Counted from the first letter of the stretch, positions 33,984 through 45,373 are shown. The stretch is DNA of 64,000 nucleotides from Rhododendron vialii (GCF_030253575.1 NC_080569.1:7507501-7571500), one strand, 5' to 3'. Program-made: numbers and translations. The notes: generated by a model not told the origin, from the letters alone.

Positions 33984-36900
33984 CTAAATTGGCTCTTCTA
34001 ACACAGAAGTAGTTAAAAGTTTATGTTGACCGGTGCACTGTTGGTGAATGTCCTGCTCTATGGTTGTAGGAGAATTATGCAAGTCCTGTTGGCATTCCTC
34101 GATACTGCAGGCGGTAGCTAATTTGGCTGCAGCAAGCGATGCATGGAACTGATCATGACCTAATGGTTTCTCAAACTTCAATCCATCATCTTGCCCGTCG
34201 AGGCAGCAACTATACTGCATCTTTCTCTTAACCACCTCGTCCTTGACTCTCTGGAAGGAAAAAGGGTGATGAGAAAAATAATCCTCTATCAAGGAAGTCA
34301 AATATTGCAGATATGAACATAGGGGGGCAGTATAACTACTAGAATATAATCCGTAAACAACAACAAAATCTACACGTTTGACCCGTGTGATTTGATCTCC
34401 TCCTCATTCCCCCTTCCCTGTTGTTGGTGATAAACCCTCTTTTATTCCCAAGTCAAATGATCGAAAAAGTATTTCCCCTTTGGATCAAGTTTCAGTTCAC
34501 CTGCGTCTCCTGCAGATTTGCATTTGCACTTTAAAGGACAATTCTCAACCCATCATAGCTATGGAAAACCGAACTTAGCAAAGTATTACCAACCATGTCT
34601 GTCTTTTTGCTCAAAGGGCTTGTCCAACAAACTTTTTGCCACAAAATTTCGATCTTTATGCTTTACATGATCGATAGATGAATTTTACTTTGAGAATCCA
34701 GGGCCTCAAACTTCATACAGTTAGAATAATGTGTACCGAGGGTCCCGACCCGACTTTCTAATGCCCTAAAAGAATGAAGGGAGTAGCAGAATTACCTAGG
34801 ATTCATTAGCATGAACCAATGGATACCCAAGAACAATATGTCATAGAATGATATTACAACCAAGATAGAAGAAAACCTACAATAGTACAATGTACCACAA
34901 AAGAATTAAGAGGTTGTTCGAACAAAGAAATCGTTAAACTTGTTATCATACACCCGAAGCTGCACCCATTTACTCCTGTGTGTTGTTCTACTATTAATAT
35001 CACCATTCATCTCCTACTGCCAAAGATATACTTGTAGAATAGCTGAGCGAGTCCCAGAAAGGAGCCATTACGCATTTAAACGTTTTAAAACAATGGCTAC
35101 ACAGCTAAGGAAGAGTAAAATCAACAGAGAAGTGAAAACCAAGTATATGAGCTCCTGCTTCCTCTTTTATGGAACTCTTTCGCTTTCCAACGTGTATACC
35201 TTACTTCCCATTTTCCAATGGAGTTTAAAATTTTCAAGAAAGAAATTATACTCTTACCTTTGTGAGCAACAGAAAATCTGATAGTAAGAAATACCCCTAT
35301 CAGTTTGCAATAAAGAGTACAGAATCCCAGCCCCATTTCTCAATTTATTAACCTTTAATCCTAAGAGCATCTCCAACCCATGCTCTATTCCTCCATTTGA
35401 GAGTATGGAACTCCTCCAACCCATCCTCTCAAGCCTCCTCTATTTGAGAGAATGAGATTTTGATCCTCCATATTTAGAGGATGGGAGAAAATATGGAGCA
35501 TCCTCTCTATAATACTATTCACCTTTTAAAATGGCATTGTATCCTTGTGAGCTTTTGTTTATGTCAACCTTATTCTTTCACCCTTGCACGTTTATGTCAA
35601 CCTTTTAACACTGTCTACACTTCTACAACATCAACTTAATTCTACAGAACTTGTGCTTAACTTCTAGTGGAAGCCATGGGGTCTACAAAATTGGAGTAAA
35701 AAACAGGAGGAGAACTTGTTTTGCTGTGGCAGGGGTTAATTTTGGAGGGAATTTTTGGAGGGTGATTTTGGAGGGAATTGGTAGAGGTTAATTTTGGAGG
35801 AAAAATTTTGAAGGAAAAATAGAGGGTTTGTGGTTGGAGTAAATAGGAATATTGATTTTCTCTAAAATCACTTTATGAATAAAATAGAGTATTTTGATAC
35901 TCTCAAATAGAGTATTGGATTGGAGATGCTAACAAAGTCTATGGCATGTAATGCTCTTTCTGTAGCAATTCTCAACTGTAAAGTAGATGCCCATCACTTT
36001 AGCCCTTCTCAAAATCCCGTACTTTTCTCTTAAAGTGATAAGAGAATAAATCGGCCGTGCAAGTTTCAATGTTCTAGTTTGCATCATTCAAAACTCAAAA
36101 GATGAATACTTTTGAACGGTGTCAAAAAGTTCGAAAAAAAGGTTCTCGGAAGCACCTTATTTTTTTAAGGTCAAAATGACACGATTTTTTCATATTAAGC
36201 AAACAAAATGGGACAGAGGTGGTATAACTTCCCTAGCTTAATTCTGAAAGAATATGCAACCGAGAATACTCTTATTCTCTACAAAGCATTTCAAAAAACT
36301 TCCCAACTACCTCAAAAATGACCTCGGATTTCATACTGCCTTTATAGTTCATAACCTTTTTTTGATAACTTAGGTGTCCGGAACACTTTCGCACACCTCA
36401 ACTAATCTTGGGGAGTCAGGGACCAATCCCACCCACCGCCAACTTGCGGGGTCTTAATTAAAGCCATAGCATAGCAAAGCTCTGTATGAATTGATCCGAA
36501 AGTAATTGATAGCACCAGGTTTTGAACCTGACAGCTTAGGAAGGAGGAAACTCGTAGGGGTTTCCTTCATTCTTTTTCCCACATTACCAACTAATTGGAC
36601 AGCAAATAATAATCTCATCTCATGTCAACAAAATGAAAATGAACGAAACAAGAAAAGAAATACTAGTAAAATTACACAACAAACCTGCAACAACTTGGAG
36701 TCGAACTTGGGAAGCCCGACATGCCCAACAGTGAGAGACCCACAGAAATTGCCCAAAAGGGCCGCATCGGGCACGGCCAATCCGTGAACAAGCCCGGCCA
36801 CAAACCCGCCCAGAAAACTATCACCAGCCCCGGTCGGGTCGACCTGAACCGTCGGAAACGGCGCAATCCGGTACTCCCCGTCCTTCCAGTACACCGTGCA

Positions 36901-37542
36901 CCCGTCCTCACCATTCGTCACCACCACACAGCACAGCCTCCTCGCCTCCTCCACGTCCAGGAACGGCGCCTCCTCCGCCGACGCCTTGAGAAACCTGATC
37001 CTCGGCAACAAGTGGTGAAACCCACTGATCGTCAATCCGATAAGGCTCACCGTTCCGTCGACCGGGTCGAACGCCCGGATCAGGCCCTGGACGTCGACGA
37101 ATAGGGTATCGCAGATGTCGAGCATTCGGGCTAGGGTTTCGGGGAGGATTTCGCCGGCGACGGCGGCGGCGAGGCCGAAGTTGAATTTGGCGTTGGGGGG
37201 GAGGTCGGAGGGGAGGATGGGGTCGCAGGAGCGGACCCGTTTGAGGACCCGGTCTTGGCGGCGGGGCTCCGAGGAGAAGTGGGCGTGGAAGAGGGTGGTG
37301 GGGGAGGAGGGGGAGAGGATGGGGGGGTGGGAGACGTGGTGGGAGAAGTCGGGGCCGACTTTGGAGATGAAGGAAGTGGAGGAGGGGTCGGAGGAGAGGG
37401 GGTCGAAGACGGCGGAGATGAAGGAGGAGGCGCCGCCGAGGGTTTGGGCGATGACGGTGTTGTCTTTGAATAAGACGTCGTGGCAGTAGTTGCCGACGAT
37501 TAGGGTGCGGTGGGGGTGGTGTTGGGGGTTTTTTCGCACCAT
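33984..37542 (-). CDS. MIK: Myo-inositol kinase, pfkB family (two exons)
   Basis: MIK phosphorylates myo-inositol, feeding the phytate pathway. Exon 1 is 36685-37542 (286 codons, ending CTG/TTG-CAG|GT). Exon 2 is 33984-34250, starting AGA GTC AAG GAC; together they give 374 residues. Exon 1 shows the pfkB fold: TLIVGNYCHDVL, AQTLGGASSFISAVF, the nucleotide-side CCVVVTNGEDGCTVYW, and the catalytic signature VDPTGAGDSFLGGFVAGL with the base Asp241. Exon 2 continues KLLQ|RVKDEVVKRKMQ, then GHDQFHASLAAAKL, as in plant MIK C-termini. The 2434 bp intron hosts a Tourist-type MITE (35365-35929). An in-frame upstream ATG at 37716 would add a low-complexity leader across the (TC)n tract; I prefer MVRKNP at 37542. 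A TATA-like box lies near 37727-37735. Confidence 0.92.
35365..35929. mobile_element. Tourist-type (PIF/Harbinger-like) MITE in the MIK intron, TAA duplication
   Basis: It starts GAGCATCTCCAACCCATGCT and ends GATTGGAGATGC, with TAA on both sides (35362-35364 and 35930-35932). GAGCATCTCCAACCC is a familiar Tourist-like terminus. Recurrent ATAGAG(G/T)(A/G)T and TTTGAGAG motifs fill the ends. It is non-coding. Confidence 0.78.
36368..36545 (-). mobile_element. SINE-like repeat (Au-type), reverse orientation, in the MIK intron
   Basis: GATAACTTAGGTGTCCGGAA, then CGCACACCTCAACTAATCTT and CCAGGTTTTGAACCTGACAG follow the antisense order of plant Au-like SINEs. The last element overlaps a Pol III B-box on the minus strand (GGTTCAAAACC). 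The poly(T) before it (about 36357-36364) is the poly(A) tail of the minus-strand copy. Confidence 0.6.
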
Positions 37543-37655
37543 GGGTGCGGTTTGAAGTGAGGAGAGAGATTGAGAAAATGTTTGGTTTTTTGGATTGAGG
37601 GGCTGGTTCTGATTGTGATCAGGCAGGGGAGAGTTCTTGTTGGGGAGGCGCCAAG

Positions 37656-37690
<35 letters not shown>

Positions 37691-37726
37691 GATGCAATGG
37701 GGAGAAAACAAAACAAATCGGAAAAC

Positions 37727-37735
37727 GTTTTATAT
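37727..37735 (-). promoter_or_regulatory. Probable TATA box of MIK
   Basis: The minus strand reads CCATATAAAACG here. It lies about 185 bp upstream of the chosen ATG and just upstream of the leader (TC)n tract. Confidence 0.45.
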
Positions 37736-37852
37736 GGTCGTCACGTAATTGTTAAATAAGCACTCGTGTAAAGATAGCAGGTGACGCGCGGCAAACGGTC
37801 GGAAAACACAGAGAGAGAGGGAGAGAGGGGAGGTAATATTGTAATTGTTGTG

Positions 37853-37900
37853 CCGTGGTATGGAAACCTTTTTTTTTTTGATCCGCGGTATGGAAACCTT
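37853..37900 (-). repeat. Micro-insertion (poly-T + GATCCG) with a 14 bp duplication
   Basis: GGTATGGAAACCTT occurs at 37857-37870 and 37887-37900; one base further out differs (CCGT versus CCGC). Between lies a T run plus GATCCG, the same insert as at 28113-28131. Confidence 0.6.
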
Positions 37901-37906
37901 GAGAAT

Positions 37907-38066
37907 AAATTTTTTATACTGTCAATGTAAATATTTATTTTTTTAAATTAATTATATTGTGTCATGTTGTAAAATAGTAGTTTCAATCAATAAAATATGA
38001 CGATATGACGTAATATAATTGATTTGGATAAAATAAATATTTACACCGACGGTGTAAATAATTTAA
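37907..38066. mobile_element. Small MITE with TACTGTCAATGTAAA/TTTACACCGACGGTGTA ends
   Basis: The left CTGTCAATGTAAATATTTAT and the right ATAAATATTTACACCGACGG are inverted repeats. Inner TTAATTATATTGTGTCAT and ATGACGTAATATAATTGA extend the stem. No target duplication is assigned with confidence. Confidence 0.6.
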
Positions 38067-38834
38067 TCTCGTAAACCTTATGTTTATGGTAAATAATTTT
38101 TTGCGAAAAAATAGTAAACCAATAAATCCACCTTATTTTATATGGGTGATTTTGATCTGACACCCACGATTTACATATTTTTCAATTTAAGGGTCCATAT
38201 TCGATGGAAACATCATGCTCCCATACCACTTAGGAGCATGGCAAAAAAATTTCATTTGGATTCCGAGCTAAAATTTGTGATCTAAATATTTTTGTATAGC
38301 TCAACACAAAAATATTAGGGGTGTTTTAGCTAAATAAGTCAAATGACTTATTTTATTGTCTTTATTTAAATTTTTTTCTGCTAAAATTATGCACTCCATA
38401 TATGGATTCTACACATAGAATTAGCAGCATTGACTCATTTTCTAGATGAATGAATGATTGAATGAATAAATAGACACTCCAAAAAAACTGATCAAATTAA
38501 AAGAATTTCAATATAAGAACAACCTTTTAAATTAAGAAAATGATTTCTATATTTTCTTTTTTAATTATGACATTCAATTTCTTATCTCCCAGTGAAGCTT
38601 TTGTGCGTCTTGCAGTAATGAATTACTTCCTCACGAACATGAAATCCTGATTGCTTTGGAAATTGAACGAAGGGGGCCCCTTGAGCCAGTGGTACCTTGA
38701 TGGTCATTGCATTGAACTGCGGATCGTTCATCAAAAGTGAATTTATTATTCTTCTTTATTTTAGAATTTTTAATCATCAGTTTTAATGCCCTGACGAGGG
38801 CTACAACTACAAAGTGATTTATTCGAATCTCCTC

Positions 38835-38985
38835 TCTCCGACATGAGAAAATTTTGGGTGCAAATTGGGCAAACACAGCATCTAATTTGAGCTGTCTGTG
38901 TTTGGATTGAACGGTTCGAATTGGGTGTTTGGGTACCACATAGAATATATCCTATTTGCACCCAAAATCTTCTCGACATGAGATT
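38835..38985. repeat. Short foldback
   Basis: CGACATGAGAAAATTTTGGG at about 38838 pairs, with small gaps, with the segment at about 38955-38982 (TTTGCACCCAAAATCTTCTC, then GACATGAG). The loop carries GGATTGAACGGTTCGAATT. Confidence 0.45.
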
Positions 38986-39222
38986 TGCAAATTGCAAACA
39001 CACGTTCCACACTTTTGCGGGTGGCGTGACAAGTTTTGGTAATTGCAAAATTCGACACCAAGAACATCCCTGTCAAAATTTGACATTGAATTCGACACAA
39101 GGGTGAAGAGGGGTTTTGTCGTTTTCCGATGTCAAATGTTAACTTTGACGTGACATTTGGCACGGTGAAATTTTTTCTCCGAGTAGTTAAACAATGGTGC
39201 ATTATGAAAGGAAAAGGAAATA

Positions 39223-39436
39223 CTCCGTCCGTCCCTAAATAAGTATCTGACGAGCAAATTTAGGCTTTTAAAAAGATGCATTTATTTTGTTAAAAAAATT
39301 AATTTTTTTCACAAATGAATAGATAACAATGAGTTCTATTAGATTGTGAAAAAAAATTAGATTTTTTAACGAAAAACATGTATATTTTGTAAGGCCTAAA
39401 TTTGAGCGTCGGACACTTATTTAGGGACGAAGGGAG
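39223..39436. mobile_element. Stowaway-type MITE, TA duplication
   Basis: The termini CTCCGTCCGTCCCTAAATAA and the complement of CTCCCTTCGTCCCTAAATAA are flanked by TA (39221-39222 and 39437-39438). This is the Tc1/mariner-derived Stowaway consensus. It is 214 bp and non-coding. Confidence 0.88.
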
Positions 39437-39849
39437 TAGTTCGTACTCTCTCCGGATTCATTCCCCGGTGATCGGAGCGAAGATACAATTAATTTGCCTT
39501 GTTCGTTTCACATTTTATTCTTGTTTTTATTTTGTTTTCTAATCATTATCCTATTTCTTTTTTCAATCATTATTCTATTTCTCCAATTACTATTACTTTG
39601 TCATCTATCTCTACTTATTATTTATCTCTCCAATCATTATTCTATTTCTCTCTTCACTCACTAGTAAAACTAAAATACCAAAAAATGCAAAAAGAACACA
39701 GACACGAGGGAAAGGGAAAGAAAGAAGAAATAAGAGAAAATGACGGCCCAAAATAAAATCAATTTGGGCCGGACCAATAATAATTATACTAATGGAATAT
39801 AACTCCTACTTGGCCCGAGCCCATTTTGATCTTTGACCCAATCGGTTCA

Positions 39850-40190
39850 GTCGGTCGGACAACAATGGTGCAAGAAGTTGGTAAATGGGCTTTGGCCCAC
39901 TTTGCTCAGTCTCTCTCCCACAACAAAACTTGTCATTCCCTCTCCCTTTTCTGGTCCGCTCAAAAGCAGACTGTCTACCTCGGTACTAGGTCAGTTCGGA
40001 CAACAATGGTGCGCGCACATGGTATAAATAGGCCACAACCCACTTTGTCCATTTCCTCTCCCACTCAAAGACAAATCATCCACATTGAGACTAAGGTTCG
40101 ATTGTTCGGCGGTAATGATTCGCGTATGGTAAAATGGGCCAAATCCCACTTTGACCATTCGCTCTTCCACTACAAAATTTGGGTGCCCCA
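39850..40190 (+). repeat. Imperfect threefold tandem repeat (units about 110-140 bp)
   Basis: CGGACAACAATGGTGC occurs at 39856 and 39997, and a diverged CGGCGGTAATGATTCG at about 40107. Each is followed by a GG(C/T)C(A/C)A..CCCACTTTG segment and then a CCCAC/TCCAC segment. The function is unknown. Confidence 0.6.
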
Positions 40191-40429
40191 AAGGCCCTGT
40201 CATTTATGTCCAACATGGGTTATATAGATTCAATTATTCTCTCTCTCCCCACCAATATGAGACTTGAGGGTTTTTCCACATCTACCAATGTTCATATAGT
40301 CACTGTTAGTGTAAATTTTTTATTCACTCTTAAAACTATATTAGCCAACCAAGTGGTCGAGATTAATCTCCTCATGGAGATGAATCCAACGGTGGTATGT
40401 CGGTTCGTCAAAAATGAGGCGTCGGACCC

Positions 40430-40476
40430 ACTCCAAACATAGTTTTTTTTGAGAGAGAAACCAACTCCAAACATAG
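40430..40476 (-). repeat. Micro-insertion (poly-T) with a 13 bp duplication
   Basis: ACTCCAAACATAG occurs at 40430-40442 and 40464-40476. The 21 bp between read TTTTTTTTGAGAGAGAAACC plus A, a poly(A)-tailed insert on the minus strand. Confidence 0.6.
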
Positions 40477-41464
40477 CTCAAAGTTCATAAAAACAAGTTT
40501 TTGCAACATTTGTTTGGCTGAAGTTCACTAATTTTAAACTACAGCTGCGGTTAAGTGTTGTTATTATTTATTTATTGTAATAATAAAGAGTGTCCTCATG
40601 AACCGAACAAATCTCTCTACACGCATTTGCGTGAGGTGAGGCGGCCTCAAAGACTAATCGTTGTCGAGGAGAATTGACCCTGTGACCTTGGGGTGGTAAG
40701 CCCTGCGAGACAAGTCGATTAATCAATGCACAACCCTCCTAGGGTTAGTTGTAGTAAGTATTTTGCACTACGTATACTAGGGGTTTTTTTCAATCTTCTC
40801 AAAAACATCGTAGTTTTGGAGCTTCAAATTTTATCCTATTTGGTACCGAAACTACAATCGTTTTGGCCGCCCTCTACAAGGCTGTAGCGCAGCGTGAGAT
40901 TGCCCAACCTTGAACTAATTGGTATCAATTAAGAAACTCCTGTCTCCTACTATTGTTGGTTTAAACTGAGTCTGAATCTTGAACTCGCTGAGGAACTCCA
41001 CAAGTGTATTTGAATCTTGAATTCATGGGAAAAAAATTTGTGAAGCCACGAAGAAAAAAAATTTAAGAGTAGATAGATAAAGAGATAAGTCGATGAGCAA
41101 GAACAGTATAAATGAGGCTTCACAGGAACATGCATCCATCGATCAACTGCATATATAACAGAGCATCTAATGACAGTGGTGGAGCCAGGATTCGGATGCA
41201 AAGGCGGCACCATTCAATAAAAATCTAGTTACATATTATGTGGAAAAATCTAGTTATATGGTGCCACCTCCCCCACTAGCTAACTCCTCCCCGGTCCAAT
41301 GAAGTAGAACATGTGTGGATGTAGCTCTTTTGGGGAGAGATCAACTTTCCAGGCTATTAATAAGATGGAAAGGAGGTTGAGAAGATCAAAAGAGGAAGAT
41401 TAAGAAGAAGAAACTTCTTGTTGAGCTTGGGGTCAAGACTGACAAAGCTATTCATAGAAAAAAG

Positions 41465-41731
41465 ATGATCCCTTCTTCCTCATTATCTTCTGGTGACATC
41501 AAGAACCGAAATTCCCTCCTTTTTAAGGAAGCTCGAGGGATGATGGATATTAGTGCCAGATTGGGAATTCAATATAAAGAGGGGAGGAACTTTATGCTTA
41601 AGACTCCTATAGAAATGCAGAAAGCTGAATTAGCAGAAAGAATTGATGTTCTTGATGATTTGGAGAATGAGATTGAGTTGGAGGATGATGTCGACTTCGA
41701 GAAAGATGCCTCCCTCTCTTTGGAATTTTGA
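41465..41731 (+). pseudogene. Unassigned open reading frame, possibly a transposon-protein remnant
   Basis: The 88-residue frame has a charged, coiled-coil-like C-terminal half (MQKAELAERIDVLDDLENEIELEDDVDFEK). Upstream the same style of sequence continues with stop codons, so it may be the broken end of a longer gene. I do not recognise a domain. No splice pattern or promoter supports a host gene. Confidence 0.25.
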
Positions 41732-41994
41732 TGTTTTCTTTTCTTTCTTTTTTTCTTTTTCAAGTGTGTTGTTTTGATTGATCTTCTGTCTTCTTTTGGT
41801 GTTGATTCTCGAATGGCATTTTTTCACCGATATACCCGAGATCCGTTTAATCTTTGTTTCCTCGTCAAAGATTAATAAAATGGTTGTGCACTCTGCATAT
41901 GCTGCATCGGGGGAGTTGCCTATTTTTTGGAAGCTCTGATAACATATAAGATAGGAAACTTCGTCCAAGACTTGCTGCCCTATTTTATATTTTT

Positions 41995-42175
41995 TTCCAC
42001 GGTTAAGGTGTTCGGATCAGTTTACGCGCACTTTAACTAATCTCTTTTCTGATCAGGTCAAAGATAGGCCATTTACGCCGAAACTAGAGAATTTATAAGG
42101 AATTATTTTCCCGCGATCTGACCCCAAAAATCGAACCCTAATCAATTGTGTGAAGAGAAAATCCACCAACCAACC
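41995..42175 (-). mobile_element. SINE-like repeat (Au-type), reverse orientation
   Basis: The segment from about 42000 (ACGGTTAAGGTGTTCGGATC), then TTACGCGCACTTTAACTAAT and AAAATCGAACCCTAATCAAT follow the same layout as the copies at 28480 and 36368. A poly(T) run precedes it. Confidence 0.45.
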
Positions 42176-42730
42176 CGACTAAGCTTCGGGCTTTGCGCAA
42201 CAAACATCAAGCGTATGGAACTACCGCAAATTTTGTGCCTATCTTTGTTGTCCTTTTTCTTAAACTGATGATTGATTGGGAAAAACAGAAAGGCAACTTC
42301 TCTCCACGATGAGGTAATGAACCTAGCTTACTCCAAGGAAGCTTCTTCTTATTAGAATCTTATGTGTGAAGCATGTCACCAAACGTACACTGCAAATTTG
42401 TAGTGAATCCCCACGCAAAGATAATATTATTTCTACGTGAGGATTCTTTCGATAACTCGACTCTTTGGGGGTCAATCCGTCATTCACATATATGCAGAGG
42501 CCCAATTAAAATCGGGTAAAATTCACTATAGATTGACCTAATGAAGGAGTTAATAGGACGCAGGTAGATGTCGAACTCCAAGCGTACGGCTTCCTGAAGC
42601 GTTGATCATCAAGTGACTATCACTTTGCCAACCTTTAGGGTTTTCTCGTTGTTGGCATGGTACACTTGGATCACTAAGACCAGTTACAGTTTAATTAAGT
42701 TATTTAATTTGCTTGACGAGAAAGATGAAA

Positions 42731-43024
42731 GGGTAAGATTACAATACACATCATTTATTTGGGTGTGTATCATATGCACCTCCAAAATGTTTTGAATTAT
42801 AGAGAAAATGTTGCGAATCGTATTGCTAAAAAGATGTGAATCGTATAGATGTTACGAGATACACCAAAATGTTATGAATCATAATGAAAATGTTACGAAT
42901 TGTATTGCTGAAAGGTTCTGAATTATAGAATAAAAGTTACGAAACACACTAAAATGTTATGAATAAATCATAAAATTGGTGCATATGGTACACCCAAATA
43001 AGAGTATGTATTAGAGACTTTCCC
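42731..43024. mobile_element. Mutator-like MITE, second copy, degenerate 9 bp duplication
   Basis: The ends GGGTAAGATTACAATACACA and ATGTATTAGAGACTTTCCC match, in inverted fashion, the family at 32861-33147. The flanking 9-mers AAGATGAAA (42722-42730) and GAGACGAAA (43025-43033) agree at seven of nine positions. Inside are repeated units such as AAAATGTTACGAATTGTATT and AAAATGTTATGAATCATAAT. Confidence 0.7.
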
Positions 43025-44451
43025 GAGACGAAATTAACATCATTCAGTCCCTTTTTTTTTTGACATGTTTCATTAGTCAGATATAAATCAGCATGGTGCA
43101 TGTGCACATATCATGCTAGTGCAAAAGTATTTTTTTTTAAAAATAATTACAAGTGTCCGAACCATTTATGCGCACATTTTTTTTTTTTTAATATGGATGT
43201 GGACAGTCAACATATTTAACCAATATGATGATTACTATATTATGTGGCAAACTGGCAATCTCTAGTGGGATAGCATACATACTGATGATCGATGGTTATA
43301 ATGATACCTTCATTTAGCTTCTTAAATTTCTTTTCTTTTCCTTTCTAAATATCACAAAGGTCCAGGTTGTTCAGCATTTTTGTTTGTCGCCTAACAGACT
43401 ACCCTCATTCACTTCCAATTTTCGGGAAGTTTCGGGGGGAAACTTAACTTTGTTGAACTGTAACAGGACTGTATTGAAATTCGGTCCCGCTAATAGGTGC
43501 TCCGGGCAATACTTTAGGTACAATAAATATACCTAAACTCATGAGTTGTGTTCATAGGTAATACTCACAAATCATTATTTATGGCCACTATTTTCTAAAC
43601 TACCTATAAATGTTTGCAATACCTTTTTTTAATGACAGTGCTATCCTCATTTAATTTCTTTTTAAAAATGGCAAATGCAAATAAATGGACTGCGTACAAA
43701 TGGCACCGGAATGGCAAATGCAAATAACCACACAAGAATCCGTCCGATCAACGCTTGATGGCAAATGCCGCGGGATTCAACCGTACAACAAAAATAAAAA
43801 TTAAAGTTGCATAGTAACCGTACAAAACTCAGGTGAGATAACCAAAAAAAAAAAAAAAAAGGACCAAAACTCCAATTTCTAATACTCCACACAAAATATA
43901 GGATTCAATCCTATGTTACTCGAAGTGGTTTTGTAAAACATGAAAGCCTCCTTTTCACTGAGAAAACATTGTCCGAATTCTGTATTTTTCACTAAATTGT
44001 TCATCTCTTCGACACTTTCACCGGATTCTTTCCAAATAACTCAAAACAAAGATATGAAAATGAAAATAAGAAAAAGTTCATACCTTTATAATTTGTCCTC
44101 AGGAAAGAGAATTAACGAGCGAACACTAGGTATGTATGTATTTTTTTTTTCCGTTTGAAATAGGTGGTCAGGGAAACTAAAAGAGGTACGTATAATGCTC
44201 CACCTAAACCTGCTCTTTTGAGAATTGTTTCTTATGGAACAAGAAACTGGCGCCAAGTTTCCATAGGAAGAGTCACGTGGTCAATTGATTAGATTTCCCC
44301 CAGAACAGTAATTATTTTTCTCAACTTAAACAGGGAAGAATAAGAAGAGTCATATGGTAATCATTCAAAATATTGTTTGACTTCTTTTAATGGGGTGCTT
44401 TATATTCTCAATGTAATTATTAGTAGATGTTGGAATGAGTATAAGAAAATA

Positions 44452-44689
44452 CTCCCTCCGTCCCATAATGTTTGGCATTTTCAAGAATGCGTGTCATTTT
44501 TAAATTGCATATATTTTTCAATCTATAATGTTTTAGGCAATTTTTTGAACTTTGTATAATAGAACAAATTAAACTCTATCAAACAAGATCCATATTGCTT
44601 ATAAAAAAATATTATAAATTAAAAAATATTGTTAATTTTTTCATAAGGCTGGAATAATGAAAGTGCCAAACATTATGGGACGGAGGAAA
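44452..44689. mobile_element. Stowaway-type MITE, TA duplication
   Basis: The left end CTCCCTCCGTCCCATAATGT and the right end ACATTATGGGACGGAGGAAA are inverted, flanked by TA (44450-44451 and 44690-44691). It is non-coding. Confidence 0.85.
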
Positions 44690-45205
44690 TATAATTAAAG
44701 CATTTAAAGAATTCTAAACTTGTGCCCTAAACTTATGCCTCAAAGGCACCTTGTAGCATTTGTCATTCAAATTTAACCACTGGTATATCTCTCTCTCCCA
44801 GAGATTCAAATTGTGACTAGAGAGCTTTAACTACCAACTCAAACAACCCATTTATGCGAGACATTTTTGGGTATCCATTGGCAATCCCAACTGTTCAAAC
44901 GTTTGGATGGTTCAGATTTATTCTCTTTCTCTCTCCTCACACCACCACTCTCCCCTCTTTTTTCTTTCTCTAAACTCCGGACCATCAAAAACACATTTAG
45001 ATGTCTGAAATTACCAACGGGTATCACGTGTGTGGTACCCACCCAGCAGTACCCAAAAACTTCTCCATTCATGGATACAGTCAAAGATTTAGAAGCACTG
45101 GTAAACATTCAATTAAGTCGACTGTCTACATCTGATTCTGATCTGGCTCTAGTAATCATGAATACTTACATAAATATGTATAAACGCGCTTATTAAGTTA
45201 ATTGC

Positions 45206-45247
<42 letters not shown>

Positions 45248-45373
45248 GTTGAAGCACCTGTACTTGCGGTTGTCACGTACGTGTAGTCCATGCAAAAAAA
45301 GGAAACACGCAAAAACTCTCAAGGAAAATTCCACGAAATTTCAAACATCATCCAAAAACCCACCCCATTGTCC

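Larger units (their letters stand above)
37543..38600. other. MIK promoter and upstream repeats
   Basis: It holds a (GA)n tract (37661-37688; (TC)n on the gene's strand), a TATA-like sequence at 37727-37735, a second GA run near 37810-37830, a poly(T) micro-insertion (37853-37900) and a small MITE (37907-38066). The remainder is AT-rich and featureless. Confidence 0.5.
38601..41464. other. Intergenic repeat-rich region
   Basis: It contains a foldback at 38835-38985, a Stowaway MITE at 39223-39436, a threefold tandem repeat at 39850-40190, a micro-insertion at 40430-40476 and a possible SINE remnant near 40590-40740. I find no protein-coding gene. Confidence 0.45.
41732..45373. other. Intergenic region upstream of CAX
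   Basis: It contains a SINE-like repeat (about 41995-42175), a second Mutator-like MITE (42731-43024), a Stowaway MITE (44452-44689) and a (TC)n tract at 45211-45242. A truncated SINE fragment (ACAAGTGTCCGAACCATTTA) lies near 43150. No host gene is supported. Confidence 0.45.

Noticed and set aside
37543..37716. Upstream in-frame ATG extending myo-inositol kinase by 58 residues
   Set aside because: The extension is low-complexity Ser/Leu encoded by the (TC)n tract and lies in the likely leader. MVRKNP at 37542 gives the family's normal length.
43813..43875. Another possible poly(A) micro-insertion (AACC plus A run)
   Set aside because: The flanking match (CAAAACTC) is only 8 bp and imperfectly placed, too weak to call.
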